This document shows, piece after piece, positions 16,662 through 25,274 of a DNA stretch of 43,515 nt (position 1 is the first letter of the stretch; each line of letters begins with the position of its first letter). Both the position numbers and the translations under genes were made by a program. The notes below the pieces were generated by a model. It was not told where the DNA came from and searched no databases. It was given only the letters and a program-made list of their open reading frames with translations. Source of the DNA: RGIG1995 sp045587445 (GTDB lineage: Bacteria; Bacillota; Clostridia; Oscillospirales; CAG-272); the NCBI GenBank assembly GCA_045587445.1, contig JAZNCH010000061.1, positions 1-43,515 on the forward strand, in the 5' to 3' direction.

Positions 16662-18278
16662 ATGTTAAGAAGTTTATTAAACCCGTTTAAACAACGAGGG
16701 CAGCAAAAAAAAGAGATTAGCGGGGCGATATATCCGGCGGGTTCTTTGTTCGGTTTGACATTCGACGGAGAACAAGAGCCGGGAGTTATGAGCGGAAATT
16801 ATGTGTATGATGTTGACTATTACACATTAGCCGAGCGAGCTTATACTCTCGTAACGACTAACGAATACGCTCGAATTTTAGCGGAAAGATTGACCGAGTT
16901 TGTAATTGGGACCGGCTTGAGATTACATCCTCAACCGATGAGAAATCTTTTGAAAAGAGTTTTTAAGATTAACGTCGAGGAGGATTTTTCAAAGAATATA
17001 AAAGAACTTTGGAGCGTTCTCGAGGACGACAAAAACATCTCAATCACAAAAGACGCCAATATTCATCGACTCGCAAAAACAATCTTTTACAACGGTTTTA
17101 TTGCCGGCGATTGCTTGGTAATCAAAAGGGTTGTTGATAACAATTTGCAATATCAAATCGTCAACGGCTTGTCCGTTAAAAGCGGAAAATCTATTGCGGA
17201 CAATAGTCAAAATAAGATTATTGACGGGGTTGAGGTTGATTCGAACGGATGTCCGGTTGCTTATTATGTAATAGATAAAAGTCAAAAAGAAGTAAGGATT
17301 CCGGCTCGAGATTCAAAAGGAAAGCTTCTCGCTTGGCTTGTTCCGGTAGGTGTCAAGAGATTAAACTCAACAAGAGCCTATTCGGAGCTTGGAGCGATTA
17401 TGCAGAAGCTCTACAAAATAGGACAATATTCAAATTCCGAAGTTATCGCAGCAGAGACAAACGCAAAATTCGCCGCTTGGGTCGAGCAAACAAACGACTC
17501 ATCCGGAGTAAATCCAATCAAAGCGATTCCGGGTGTTGGTCGTCAAATCCAATCTCTAATCGGAGAATCGGGAGCAGATTCAACAACGGCGGAATCGGCA
17601 GCAGAAGCGAGCAGCTTCAAAAAAGCTCTCAAGAAAATCGCTTCCGGCTTGTTTATACACATGCCAAAAGGACAAAAGCTCAACTCGTTCGATACAAAAC
17701 GTCCGAACATAAATCACGCCGCTTTTGTTGATGGGGCGATGAAATACAACTACGCTTCAAGCGGGGTCCCTTTTGAGGTTGCTTTGATGCAATTCTCAAA
17801 CAACTTCTCCGCTTCTCGAGCTTCGTTGAAAATGTTTGAGTTTATTTTGGAAGTAAGACGCAAAGATTCGGTCGTTGATAACTTCTATCAAATAGTTTAT
17901 GAACAATTTTTCGAGCTTGAGTGTTTGAAAAACAATATTCAAGCCCCAAAATATTTGGAGCTTAAAAACGACAAAGGGTATCTCGACAACGCTTACACAA
18001 AAGCGAAATTTGTCGGAAATAAGATTCCTCATATCGACGAGGTCAAAGAGGTCAATGCCGTTTTATCAAAAATAAAAGGAGGCTTGTCAACATTCGAACA
18101 AGCTCTCGAGACATTGGGTATCTCGACCGATTTTGATTCGTTGATAGAGAGACGAAAACTCGAAGAGGAAAAAATCAGAGAAGCCGGGTTGACTTTTGAG
18201 ACGATGTTTGCTCCGGACGGAGGACCATCGCAAGACGAGGACACGGAGGCAGATGTCAAAACAAGTAAAACAAGGTAA
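16662..18278 (+). CDS. portal protein, lambda gpB family
   Basis: The 538-residue protein has the features of lambda-type portals: an early TLAERAYTLVTTNEYARIL region, a middle domain with QIVNGLSVK and DGVEVDSNGCPVAYYV, and a helical C-terminal part with an EVALMQFSNNFSASRASL wing motif. It forms the dodecameric DNA channel. It follows gpW and precedes the head-maturation protease. Confidence 0.93.
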   Translation: MLRSLLNPFKQRGQQKKEISGAIYPAGSLFGLTFDGEQEPGVMSGNYVYDVDYYTLAERAYTLVTTNEYARILAERLTEFVIGTGLRLHPQPMRNLLKRVFKINVEEDFSKNIKELWSVLEDDKNISITKDANIHRLAKTIFYNGFIAGDCLVIKRVVDNNLQYQIVNGLSVKSGKSIADNSQNKIIDGVEVDSNGCPVAYYVIDKSQKEVRIPARDSKGKLLAWLVPVGVKRLNSTRAYSELGAIMQKLYKIGQYSNSEVIAAETNAKFAAWVEQTNDSSGVNPIKAIPGVGRQIQSLIGESGADSTTAESAAEASSFKKALKKIASGLFIHMPKGQKLNSFDTKRPNINHAAFVDGAMKYNYASSGVPFEVALMQFSNNFSASRASLKMFEFILEVRRKDSVVDNFYQIVYEQFFELECLKNNIQAPKYLELKNDKGYLDNAYTKAKFVGNKIPHIDEVKEVNAVLSKIKGGLSTFEQALETLGISTDFDSLIERRKLEEEKIREAGLTFETMFAPDGGPSQDEDTEADVKTSKTR

Positions 18279-18291
18279 AAGGAGAAATCAA

Positions 18292-18891
18292 ATGGCAAAA
18301 ATGAAAGTTTCGGAGTTACCGAAGGAAGAAATGGAAAAGCTAATCGCCGAGGCTAAAGAATTAGACGTTCGAGGCGTTGCGACTTGCTCATCTTGGGCGG
18401 TTGAAACTTTAGAGGCTAAAATTGCCGAAGCTAAAAAAGCAAAGGCAGCTCAAGGCGGCGAACAAACTCCTCCAGGGGAGAATGAAAACGACGCTCAAGA
18501 TGGCTCAAAAGATGAACAAAACGGCGGAGAAAATGAACAAGAAACCGGAGAACGTGAACAAAACGACGGAGAAAATGAACAAGAAACCGGAGAACGTGAA
18601 CAAGACGACAAAGAGGTAATCGTTGCGGGCGATGGTGGTGTTCATCAAATCCCACCGGAAAACGAAGCTCAAGACGCTCCGGCAGAAAACGAGAGCGAAA
18701 CTCAAGAAGCTCCTCAAGATGAAAAACAAGACGAGGAGACAGAAGAAGAACAAGAACAAGACGAAACTCCTCCGGGAGCAGTTAAAAAAGCAACAAAACA
18801 AACCTCTAAAAAAGCGACAATTTGTCATATTTGCCGCAGTAAAGTAATAGACGGGGAATGTCAAGGTTGCGGATTCAAGGTGGTTCGATAA
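18292..18891 (+). CDS. acidic repeat protein with C-terminal zinc ribbon, possible head accessory protein
   Basis: The 199-residue protein starts after AAAAGGAGAAATCAA. The N-terminal 50 residues are helical with a conserved-looking LDVRGVATCSSWAVETLEAK. The centre is extremely acidic (E, Q, D, N) with two near-perfect 14-residue repeats EQNGGENEQETGER. The last 25 residues form a zinc ribbon (CHIC and CQGC). It lies between portal and protease, where no standard lambda gene sits. The N-terminus resembles Rho-N/SAP-like helices. Binding to capsid or nucleic acid is a guess. Its stop overlaps the next start. Confidence 0.65.
   Translation: MAKMKVSELPKEEMEKLIAEAKELDVRGVATCSSWAVETLEAKIAEAKKAKAAQGGEQTPPGENENDAQDGSKDEQNGGENEQETGEREQNDGENEQETGEREQDDKEVIVAGDGGVHQIPPENEAQDAPAENESETQEAPQDEKQDEETEEEQEQDETPPGAVKKATKQTSKKATICHICRSKVIDGECQGCGFKVVR
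18514..18597 (+). repeat. two tandem 42-bp repeats in the acidic head protein
   Basis: Units 18514-18555 and 18556-18597 are identical except for one base (GGC versus GAC). They encode EQN-G/D-GENEQETGER, and the unit is an exact codon multiple, so length variation would keep the frame. Confidence 0.9.
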
Positions 18892-19994
18892 TGACTATAA
18901 AGATTAAAGGTGTTATCGGGTATGATGTCCGAGGAGCTGAATTCGCCGACAGATTATCAAGATTGGACGGAGATATTGTTTTTGAAATCGATTCTCCGGG
19001 CGGTTCGGTGTTCCACGGAATCTCAATTTATAATGCAATCAAAAATTATAACAGGGGCAAAAAGACAATGAGAGTTGTCGGAGACGCTTCATCGATGGCG
19101 GCTTATATTATGTTAGCCGGAGACGGTTTGCCAATATTTGAGCCGAACGCCGTGAGCGTCCTTCATAACCCTTGGACGATTGCGATGGGCGATTATAAGG
19201 CTTTCCAAAAAGAAGCTGACATCCTGGAGCGATTGGCGGCTCTTTATGCAAAGCCATTCGTTGAAAAAGGGTTGTTTTCTGAAAAAGAAATCCGACAAAT
19301 AATGGACGAGGAAACTTGGTTCATCGGAGCGGAACAATTGAAAAAACTTGGGACAATCGCCGGAGATTCTGAAAACGAGGAGGATGAGGACTCAACAATT
19401 GCGATTGAGGCTTGCCGCCAAAGAATGAAAGAAGCTCAAGCAAAAATCCGAGAGATGAATCTCCCGGAAGATTGCTCTTTGCAAATTGCGGCTCTTATCC
19501 CTCAAAACGGGATTCAAGCAAGAGGACAACAAGAATCTCAACCAAAAGACGAGCAAGGTTCAGCAGATAAAAGTGTTACAAATGAAGAAAAAGGAGAAAA
19601 GCAAATGAAAACATTGGAAGAATTAAAAGCTCAACATCCCGCTATCTATGAAGCAGCAATCGCTGAAGGTAGAAAAGAGGAAAAAGAAAGAATTGACGCT
19701 TTGATGAAATTTATCGACACAGACAAAGAGGCGGTCGTTGACGCTATTGTAAACGGAAAAAGTGTAACAGACCAAAACTTCCAGGCTTCAATTCTACAAG
19801 CAAGAATTAACGGACAAACTTTGACTCAAATCAAAGCTGAAAATCCGGACGAAGTTGACCCTCAAGAAGAAACTCACGCTCCAGAAGGCGGCGAGGATGA
19901 ACAAAAAACAGAAGAGGAAATCGCAAAAGAAAAAGCGGACGCAGACGCTAAAAAATTAGACACGATTATCGCTCTAATGGGTCAAAATAGATAG
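18891..19994 (+). CDS. head maturation protease (ClpP/S49-like, lambda gpC type) with fused scaffold
   Basis: The 367-residue protein has a ClpP/SppA fold: DSPGGSVFHGISIYNAI near 34, the catalytic-serine motif GDASSMAAY with Ser68, and His92 (VLHNPW). After an acidic linker, the C-terminal 130 residues are helical and acidic, like the lambda Nu3 scaffold. It assembles and then cleaves the scaffold in the procapsid. The ATG at 18891 shares a base with the previous stop. Confidence 0.9.
   Translation: MTIKIKGVIGYDVRGAEFADRLSRLDGDIVFEIDSPGGSVFHGISIYNAIKNYNRGKKTMRVVGDASSMAAYIMLAGDGLPIFEPNAVSVLHNPWTIAMGDYKAFQKEADILERLAALYAKPFVEKGLFSEKEIRQIMDEETWFIGAEQLKKLGTIAGDSENEEDEDSTIAIEACRQRMKEAQAKIREMNLPEDCSLQIAALIPQNGIQARGQQESQPKDEQGSADKSVTNEEKGEKQMKTLEELKAQHPAIYEAAIAEGRKEEKERIDALMKFIDTDKEAVVDAIVNGKSVTDQNFQASILQARINGQTLTQIKAENPDEVDPQEETHAPEGGEDEQKTEEEIAKEKADADAKKLDTIIALMGQNR
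19605..19994 (+). CDS. nested scaffold protein from an internal start (Nu3-like)
   Basis: An in-frame ATG at residue 239 of the protease has its own strong AAGGAG eight bases upstream, a site with no purpose unless used. The resulting 129-residue product is the acidic helical scaffold domain alone. Lambda makes Nu3 from gene C in the same way. The evidence is the internal ribosome binding site plus this precedent. Confidence 0.65.
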   Translation: MKTLEELKAQHPAIYEAAIAEGRKEEKERIDALMKFIDTDKEAVVDAIVNGKSVTDQNFQASILQARINGQTLTQIKAENPDEVDPQEETHAPEGGEDEQKTEEEIAKEKADADAKKLDTIIALMGQNR

Positions 19995-20022
19995 AATCTA
20001 TCTCTATACCTTAATTCCAACA

Positions 20023-20050
20023 AAGACGGGGTCCGCCCCGTCTTATTTTT
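20023..20050 (+). terminator. terminator-like hairpin after the protease gene
   Basis: A perfect 9-bp stem AAGACGGGG / CCCCGTCTT with loop TCCG is followed by ATTTTT. It lies before the decoration gene and may reduce read-through or protect an upstream mRNA end. Confidence 0.7.
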
Positions 20051-20088
20051 GCAAAACATTACATCAGACATAAAAAAGGAGAAATGAA

Positions 20089-20451
20089 ATGACAAAAATC
20101 GACAACTCAAAAATCTTTCACGAAGGAAGCTATGCCGACGTTACTTTGACAGTTCCGGCAGCTACAACTTACAAACCGGGATTAGTTTTAGGAAGAAACG
20201 CTAACGGCGACTTGACCGCTTTTGATTCAAGCGTTGCAGATAGCACTCCGATTTACATCTTGGCTCAAACAGTTGTAAACGAATCAGACTCCGCAGAAGA
20301 ATTTACTCTTGTAAGAGCTTTTGAGGAGGGCGTTGTTGACGCTGCAAAATTGATATTTGCAGAAGAAACAGACGCAACAAATGAGGAAGTTTTGGACGCT
20401 CTAAAAGTGAACGGCTACAAATTGAGAAATGTTGGAAGCCTAACAGTTTAG
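20089..20451 (+). CDS. head decoration protein (lambda gpD-like)
   Basis: The 120-residue protein begins with a flexible segment, then a beta-rich domain with TYKPGLVLGRNANGDL typical of gpD/HDPD capsid-stabilising trimers. It lies between protease and major capsid protein as in lambda. AAAAAGGAGAAATGAA precedes the ATG. Confidence 0.85.
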   Translation: MTKIDNSKIFHEGSYADVTLTVPAATTYKPGLVLGRNANGDLTAFDSSVADSTPIYILAQTVVNESDSAEEFTLVRAFEEGVVDAAKLIFAEETDATNEEVLDALKVNGYKLRNVGSLTV

Positions 20452-20530
20452 AGGATTTTAGACTCTCAATTTGTTCCAGGTATTAAAACCCGATTGAAGT
20501 GTATTAGTAAAAATTTAAAGGAGAAACAAA

Positions 20531-21598
20531 ATGACAGATATGATTAAAAAAGCGATGGAAGTTGGTTTTGATAAAAGAAGAAAACCGTCAATGCTACTTG
20601 CAAACCTTTTCAAAGTTAAAAAATTAAAAACAAACAAAGTTGAAATTCAAGGTCGTGTCGTTGACTCTATCTATTCAGTTGACGTTAAACTTGGCACAGG
20701 CGGCAGACGTCAAACTCTTTCAGAACACGAGACTCAAGAGTTCACAATTCCGGAATATAACGATTTGGTTGTTATTTCTGAAGATGATATGTTCAAAGCT
20801 CAATTCGGCGAGACAGTTTATGAACAAAAAGCGGCTAATGTTGCAAATATGATTAACGACCGTCAAATCGTTCTTTCAGATATGCAAAGAAGAGCAGAAG
20901 AAAAACAAGCTTCAGACGCTTTATTCTTTGGCTCAATTACTCTTGCAGGCGGCGGAAAAATCAACTTCAAAAAGAAAGCAACTCACGACATTCAAGTTGC
21001 TACAAGATGGAACGCTTCCGGTGCAACTCCATTAAAAGACATCGAAGCAGCATGCAAAGTTTGTGTCGATGACGCTTTACTTGCCGCAACTGAATTCAAC
21101 TTATGGCTTGAGGATTCAGGTCTTACCGCTTTATTAGCAAATGAAGAATTCAGAGCTAACGCTGACATCAACAAAGGAATCAAGAGAACAGACATCAACA
21201 TTCCTCTTGAAGCAACTCCGGGCGGTTTATTCCACGGAAGAGTTACAGTTGGCTCAAACATTGTAAATATTTGGACTTACAATGAAAAATACACAATTCC
21301 AAAAGGTTACAACTTCGAGAACGAAGGAGCAAAAGTCGGCTATATTCCAACCGGTAGAGCTTTAATCGTTCCGGTTGAAACTAACTTCAAAAGATATTAT
21401 GCAGCAATCAACAATGTAAACGCTCCTTCAGGTGCTTTGGGTGGAGCTAAACTTGAATTGGTTGAAACCGAACAAATGGCTTACGCTTACGACGAATTGA
21501 ATGACGGTTCAGCAGTTACAAAAGCGGGCGTTAAATCTCGTCCTCTTTGTGTACCGGTTGACATCGACTCATTCGCAACATTAAAAGGCTTAGTGTAG
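20531..21598 (+). CDS. major capsid protein (lambda gpE-like)
   Basis: The 355-residue protein matches the gpE layout: an N-terminal helical arm, KVEIQGRVVDSIYSVDVKLG, a long spine helix (KAANVANMINDRQIVLSDMQ), then the domain with LWLEDSGLTALLAN and a C-terminal REV-like IPTGRALIVPVETN. It forms the icosahedral shell. The next gene starts directly after its stop. Confidence 0.93.
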   Translation: MTDMIKKAMEVGFDKRRKPSMLLANLFKVKKLKTNKVEIQGRVVDSIYSVDVKLGTGGRRQTLSEHETQEFTIPEYNDLVVISEDDMFKAQFGETVYEQKAANVANMINDRQIVLSDMQRRAEEKQASDALFFGSITLAGGGKINFKKKATHDIQVATRWNASGATPLKDIEAACKVCVDDALLAATEFNLWLEDSGLTALLANEEFRANADINKGIKRTDINIPLEATPGGLFHGRVTVGSNIVNIWTYNEKYTIPKGYNFENEGAKVGYIPTGRALIVPVETNFKRYYAAINNVNAPSGALGGAKLELVETEQMAYAYDELNDGSAVTKAGVKSRPLCVPVDIDSFATLKGLV

Positions 21599-22006
21599 AT
21601 GTTAAATGATTTGTTAAAAATCCATAAGAAAACCGTTCTCCTCGGGGGGAACGGGTTTTCGGTGGATTGCTTGTTGAAAACTTCTCCAGGACACGAGGGA
21701 TTTTTGATGAAAGGCTTATCGTCTTTTATCGGGGTTACTTATGACGAAAGCGGAGAGGGTTTTTGCGGCGATTCATTCGAGTTCACGGTTGACGTTGAGG
21801 ACGTGAAAAAATATACCGACCTCGTTCCGACGAGATTATGGAGCTTGGAAATTGACCTCCCCCAATTCAACGAGAAAAAAGTCCCGTTCAAAATTGAGGA
21901 TGTGGCGATTGACCGAACTCTCGGGATGTATTTGTTCAAATGTTCCGCAATTACAACCGAAGGCAAAGGAAAAAGAGTTGACCGAAATCGCTCGGGAGGT
22001 ATGTGA
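21599..22006 (+). CDS. head-tail joining (neck) protein candidate
   Basis: The 135-residue beta-rich protein begins on the base after the capsid stop. Its position right after the capsid gene, and its size, match lambda gpFII-like or Mu/P2 head-completion proteins. The sequence itself is not decisive. Confidence 0.55.
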   Translation: MLNDLLKIHKKTVLLGGNGFSVDCLLKTSPGHEGFLMKGLSSFIGVTYDESGEGFCGDSFEFTVDVEDVKKYTDLVPTRLWSLEIDLPQFNEKKVPFKIEDVAIDRTLGMYLFKCSAITTEGKGKRVDRNRSGGM

Positions 22007-22686
22007 TGTCTATTCCGTCAATTATTACTCCGATGAACTTTTCTCTTGTGAGAGATTCTATTTGTCAACTTCTCGCTAATGAGAGGAACAATCAGATAAA
22101 ACTCGCAAAACAGGGCGGAGCGTCGGAGGAGTGGATAAATCAAACAATTGACTTCACGATTTTTCCAAAGCGTTTCAGATTCCCGGACGCCTCGGATATG
22201 CCTTGTGTGTATGTTTATTTCAATGAAGGGATTTTTCCGACCGACGAGCAAGATATTTTCGAAAATGAGCTTGTCGGGCAACTTCAAGTCGAATATTACA
22301 CTTGCGGGATAAATGAGATGTTTTCCGAGGATGATGAGGACTCGAGTTATATAGGATTAAAAGAAGCGGATTCAAATGCGGAGGACCGTCTCAACTATTT
22401 GACCGCTCAACTTTACAAAATCCTTTGTTCGGAGCCAACAAACATCTATAAAGCGACGGACGGGCTTGTTAAAACAATGACGGTCCGAAAGTGGGAGAGG
22501 TTATTGACCCCTCGAGATGTTCCTTCGGCGGCTGAAAGTGTATTGGCGGCGAAATTTACTTTTGATGTAGGTATAACAGAGCCGACATATTACGAAAATA
22601 CAAATCAAATCAAAGAATTTTACACGAAACTCAATATCGAGGACGAGTTCATCGACCCATTAACAAGACAGATATTGGAATTTTAA
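22006..22686 (+). CDS. neck / tail-terminator-type protein
   Basis: The 226-residue protein is read from an ATG six bases after GGGAGG. The upstream stop TGA ends on the same base, and a GTG lies three bases earlier. The segment SDMPCVYVYFNEG followed by an acidic loop, and the later helix EDRLNYLTAQLYKIL, fit a tail-terminator or completion protein. It sits just before the sheath, the usual place for such proteins in contractile-tail phages. The family assignment is inferred from position. Confidence 0.5.
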   Translation: MSIPSIITPMNFSLVRDSICQLLANERNNQIKLAKQGGASEEWINQTIDFTIFPKRFRFPDASDMPCVYVYFNEGIFPTDEQDIFENELVGQLQVEYYTCGINEMFSEDDEDSSYIGLKEADSNAEDRLNYLTAQLYKILCSEPTNIYKATDGLVKTMTVRKWERLLTPRDVPSAAESVLAAKFTFDVGITEPTYYENTNQIKEFYTKLNIEDEFIDPLTRQILEF

Positions 22687-22700
22687 AAAGGAGAAAATAT

Positions 22701-24230
22701 ATGACAATTACAAAATCGCTTGACGTGGGTGCTATCGCTTCGGCGACAAGCGTCTCCGTTCAACAAAAAAATCAACAAACGGCGGCAACATACCGTCCGG
22801 AGGTTCTTGTTTGTATCGGGCAAGCTCAAACCGGAAAAACAGTTGTCGAAAATGAGCTTGTTCTTGCTTCCGGAAATGCTGACGACATCGGTGTTGCTTA
22901 TGGCTTCGGCTCTCCGCTTCATCGTATGGCGAGAAAATTATTTCCAAAATCCGGCAACGGCTCAAAAGTAGATACTTATTTTATGGCAGTTGAAGCTCCG
23001 GGAACATCATCAGCAGAAGTTCAAACAATCACAATCGAAGCAGAGGACAAAATCAAAAAATCCTTGAACGCTTATTTTGTATTGAATGACCTTGTTTTTG
23101 AGGCTGCGGCAGATGTAGCGGGCAAAGTTGCAACAAACGCTCACAATAATCCGGCTAAAGCTCCGAGAGGAACAAATCTCAACTCATTCGAGAAAACCGC
23201 TTATCCGTTCACTTTAATCAAAGGAATGACAGCCGTTGAAGCAGCAAACGCAATCAAAGAAGCTCTTGAGGAAAATTTGGAGCTTCCGTTTACGATTGCA
23301 ATTGGCGAAGCTGACGGGACTTTGGTCTTGACCGCAAAATGGGCGGGTTCTGATTCATATTTTGAATTTGAGATTTTAAATGAAAAATATGAAGCAATTG
23401 ACGCCTCAATTTATGGCGTTACTTTCACGACTACAAGAACAACCGAGGCGGCTGGCGTTGGAGATATTCCGGAAGAAGCTCTTGAGCAAATGGACGAGGA
23501 ATTTGGTGTTACTCGTGTTGTTTCACAATACGCAACTTCCGGCGTGTTAGACGCTATGCAAGAATACTTCGAAGCGTTCCACGATGGACTAATCGCTCAA
23601 TATGTGATTTGTTATTCAGCAATTGAAGCTCCGGAGTCAAATATTGTTCCGGGTACTTGGGACGTTCAATCTCTAATCGAAGCCGGCAACGATAGACGTG
23701 AGGACTCAATCAATGTTCAAATCGTTGGCGATTTTGGCAAATTAAGAAAATTAAAATATGCCGAAAGAAATCGCCTTGCAAAAGCGGGATTCTCAAATCT
23801 TGTTAAAAAGCAAGATGGCTCTTATAAGTTGATGGATTTAATCACTTTTTATCATCCAATCGGCAAGACAAATCCTATATTCAGATTTGATAGAGACATC
23901 ACAGTTGTCGGAAATAGTGCTTATGACTTTATGACAACATTCAGAGATTCTGAAGAATGGAAATCCGTTATCTTTGTTGGAGTGAATGACATTACAACAA
24001 ATCCGGCAGCCCGTACTCTTGACGACGTGAAGGCAGCAATCAACACAAGAATCAGCTTGCAAGGTCAAGCCGGTTGGATTGCAAATTATGCCGAAGCTCA
24101 AAAAGAGACAGAAGTTGAGCTTGATTCAAGCAATCCGAACAGGGTCAATATGAATCCGAAATTTGACTTGTCCGGCGTTGGTCGTATTTTTGATATGACA
24201 AATTTCATCGGCTTCAACTTCAAAGGCTAA
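22701..24230 (+). CDS. contractile tail sheath protein (Mu gpL-like)
   Basis: The 509-residue protein has the sheath pattern: VLVCIGQAQTGKTVVENELV at the start, variable middle domains, and a conserved C-terminal domain with QGQAGWIANYAEAQKE and a final FDLSGVGRIFDMTNFIG-type strand used for subunit linking. It forms the contracting outer tube. Three hairpins separate it from the tube gene. Confidence 0.9.
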   Translation: MTITKSLDVGAIASATSVSVQQKNQQTAATYRPEVLVCIGQAQTGKTVVENELVLASGNADDIGVAYGFGSPLHRMARKLFPKSGNGSKVDTYFMAVEAPGTSSAEVQTITIEAEDKIKKSLNAYFVLNDLVFEAAADVAGKVATNAHNNPAKAPRGTNLNSFEKTAYPFTLIKGMTAVEAANAIKEALEENLELPFTIAIGEADGTLVLTAKWAGSDSYFEFEILNEKYEAIDASIYGVTFTTTRTTEAAGVGDIPEEALEQMDEEFGVTRVVSQYATSGVLDAMQEYFEAFHDGLIAQYVICYSAIEAPESNIVPGTWDVQSLIEAGNDRREDSINVQIVGDFGKLRKLKYAERNRLAKAGFSNLVKKQDGSYKLMDLITFYHPIGKTNPIFRFDRDITVVGNSAYDFMTTFRDSEEWKSVIFVGVNDITTNPAARTLDDVKAAINTRISLQGQAGWIANYAEAQKETEVELDSSNPNRVNMNPKFDLSGVGRIFDMTNFIGFNFKG

Positions 24231-24381
24231 AAATCAAGCTATTGGCTAATTTTAGCCGATTTGTAGGAGGCTTTTTAAGCCGCCTCAAATAAAAAAGAGG
24301 GGTAAACATAAGGGGCGAGAGGTTTTAAGCCCCTTGTTGGACCTCGTACGGAATAAAATTTTAAGCAAAAGGAGAAAATAT
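24231..24381 (+). other. hairpin-rich gap between sheath and tube genes
   Basis: Three hairpins follow one another: GGCTA/TAGCC at 24244-24257, GGCTT/AAGCC at 24269-24281 (with an alternative GAGGC/GCCTC), and AAGGGGC/GCCCCTT at 24310-24335. None has a clear T-tract. They could stabilise or process mRNA so that tube and sheath are made in the right ratio. Confidence 0.5.
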
Positions 24382-24762
24382 ATGGCAAAAGTAGGCGACG
24401 CCGTTTCACTTACAATCAACGGCACAAGATTTGCTATTCCGAAAGATACCGAGCCGAATGTTATTAAGGGCGGAGAAACAATCACAGAGACTCAAGCCTT
24501 TGGCGACGGCACGGCGGATAGTTATGTTTCAAATGTACTTCCGAGGATAACAGGATTAAGAGTAAAAATTTCAGAAGCTAACAAAGACGCTTTTGAAACC
24601 GCAAGAAGAAAACCGGACATCCCGATTGTTCTTAATTGTATTGCTAAATCTTACGAATTAACCGGAAGTATTATCGGCGAAATTGAAATCTCAACAACAA
24701 AGCAAATAACAAGCGAATTTGAGGTTCATTGTACCGATGGAGCAGGAATCAGAGAAACATAG
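24382..24762 (+). CDS. tail tube protein
   Basis: The 126-residue protein follows the sheath and is preceded by AAAGGAGAAAATAT. It is beta-rich (VGDAVSLTINGTRFAIP, then IIGEIEISTTKQITSEFEVH), consistent with the Mu/P2-type tube fold. An upstream in-frame ATG at 24334 lacks a ribosome binding site and lies inside the hairpin region. Confidence 0.75.
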   Translation: MAKVGDAVSLTINGTRFAIPKDTEPNVIKGGETITETQAFGDGTADSYVSNVLPRITGLRVKISEANKDAFETARRKPDIPIVLNCIAKSYELTGSIIGEIEISTTKQITSEFEVHCTDGAGIRET

Positions 24763-24791
24763 AAAACCTCGTTTCACTATTCTATAAAAAC

Positions 24792-24836
24792 AAACCAAAA
24801 ACCCTCTCGAATCTCGGGAGGGGATTTTGGTTTTTT
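24792..24836 (+). terminator. strong rho-independent terminator after the tube gene
   Basis: A long stem pairs AAACCAAAA with TTTTGGTTT and CCCTC with GAGGG across a small bulge, followed by a run of Ts. It separates the sheath/tube transcript from the SSB gene. Confidence 0.8.
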
Positions 24837-24846
24837 GAATGTTACA

Positions 24847-24880
24847 CACAAAAAAATCAAGTTTGATTTACACGTTTTGA
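24847..24880. promoter_or_regulatory. copy A of a 34-bp repeated element
   Basis: This element matches 42924-42957 at 31 of 34 positions. Its core AAATCAAGTTTGATTT is a palindrome (AAATCAA / TTGATTT). It lies between the tube terminator and the SSB start, so it probably serves as promoter or operator for the genes that follow. Confidence 0.6.
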
Positions 24881-24896
24881 AAAGAAGGGAGATTTT

Positions 24897-25271
24897 ATGG
24901 GTTTGAAATCAAATCAAGTAATTCTAATCGGTAAGGTTGGAAGCTACAAAGAAATGAAATATTTTGAGGAATCGGGCGGTTGTGTTTGCACAATCAACGT
25001 CGGTCATAAAAGAGGCGAAAAGTGGCATAATTTCTTTGTGAAATTTTATAACAAAATCGCCGAAGAGGTTGGCGAATATATCCGAGAAGGTACAAACATT
25101 CAAATCATCGGAAGATTAGTTGAGAATGTTTTTGTTCCAAAAGGGATGGAAGGTCAACTTGATGAAAAAGGAGAACAAAAAACCGTCTCTCAACCTCTTT
25201 TAGTAGGGCATGCGGTCAAAAAAGTCCAATGGAACGTCGAGGATGAGGAATGGGAAGAAATAGGAGGATAA
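24897..25271 (+). CDS. ssb: single-stranded DNA-binding protein (OB fold) inside the tail cluster
   Basis: The 124-residue protein has the SSB pattern: SNQVILIGKVG at the start, KWHNFFVKFYNKIAEEVGEY, EGTNIQIIGRLVEN, and an acidic tail DEEWEEIGG. SSB coats single-stranded DNA in replication and recombination; the C-terminus is not the usual DDDIPF tip. It sits between tube and tail chaperone, far from the replication genes, but has its own upstream element and follows a terminator. Confidence 0.8.
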   Translation: MGLKSNQVILIGKVGSYKEMKYFEESGGCVCTINVGHKRGEKWHNFFVKFYNKIAEEVGEYIREGTNIQIIGRLVENVFVPKGMEGQLDEKGEQKTVSQPLLVGHAVKKVQWNVEDEEWEEIGG

Positions 25272-25274
25272 AAA

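Noticed and set aside
18431..18864. Long minus-strand frames opposite the acidic repeat protein
   Set aside because: They mirror the biased E/Q/D codons of the plus-strand gene and lack start signals.
20452..20530. Gap between decoration and capsid genes as a control site
   Set aside because: I see only the capsid ribosome binding site and no stem or promoter.
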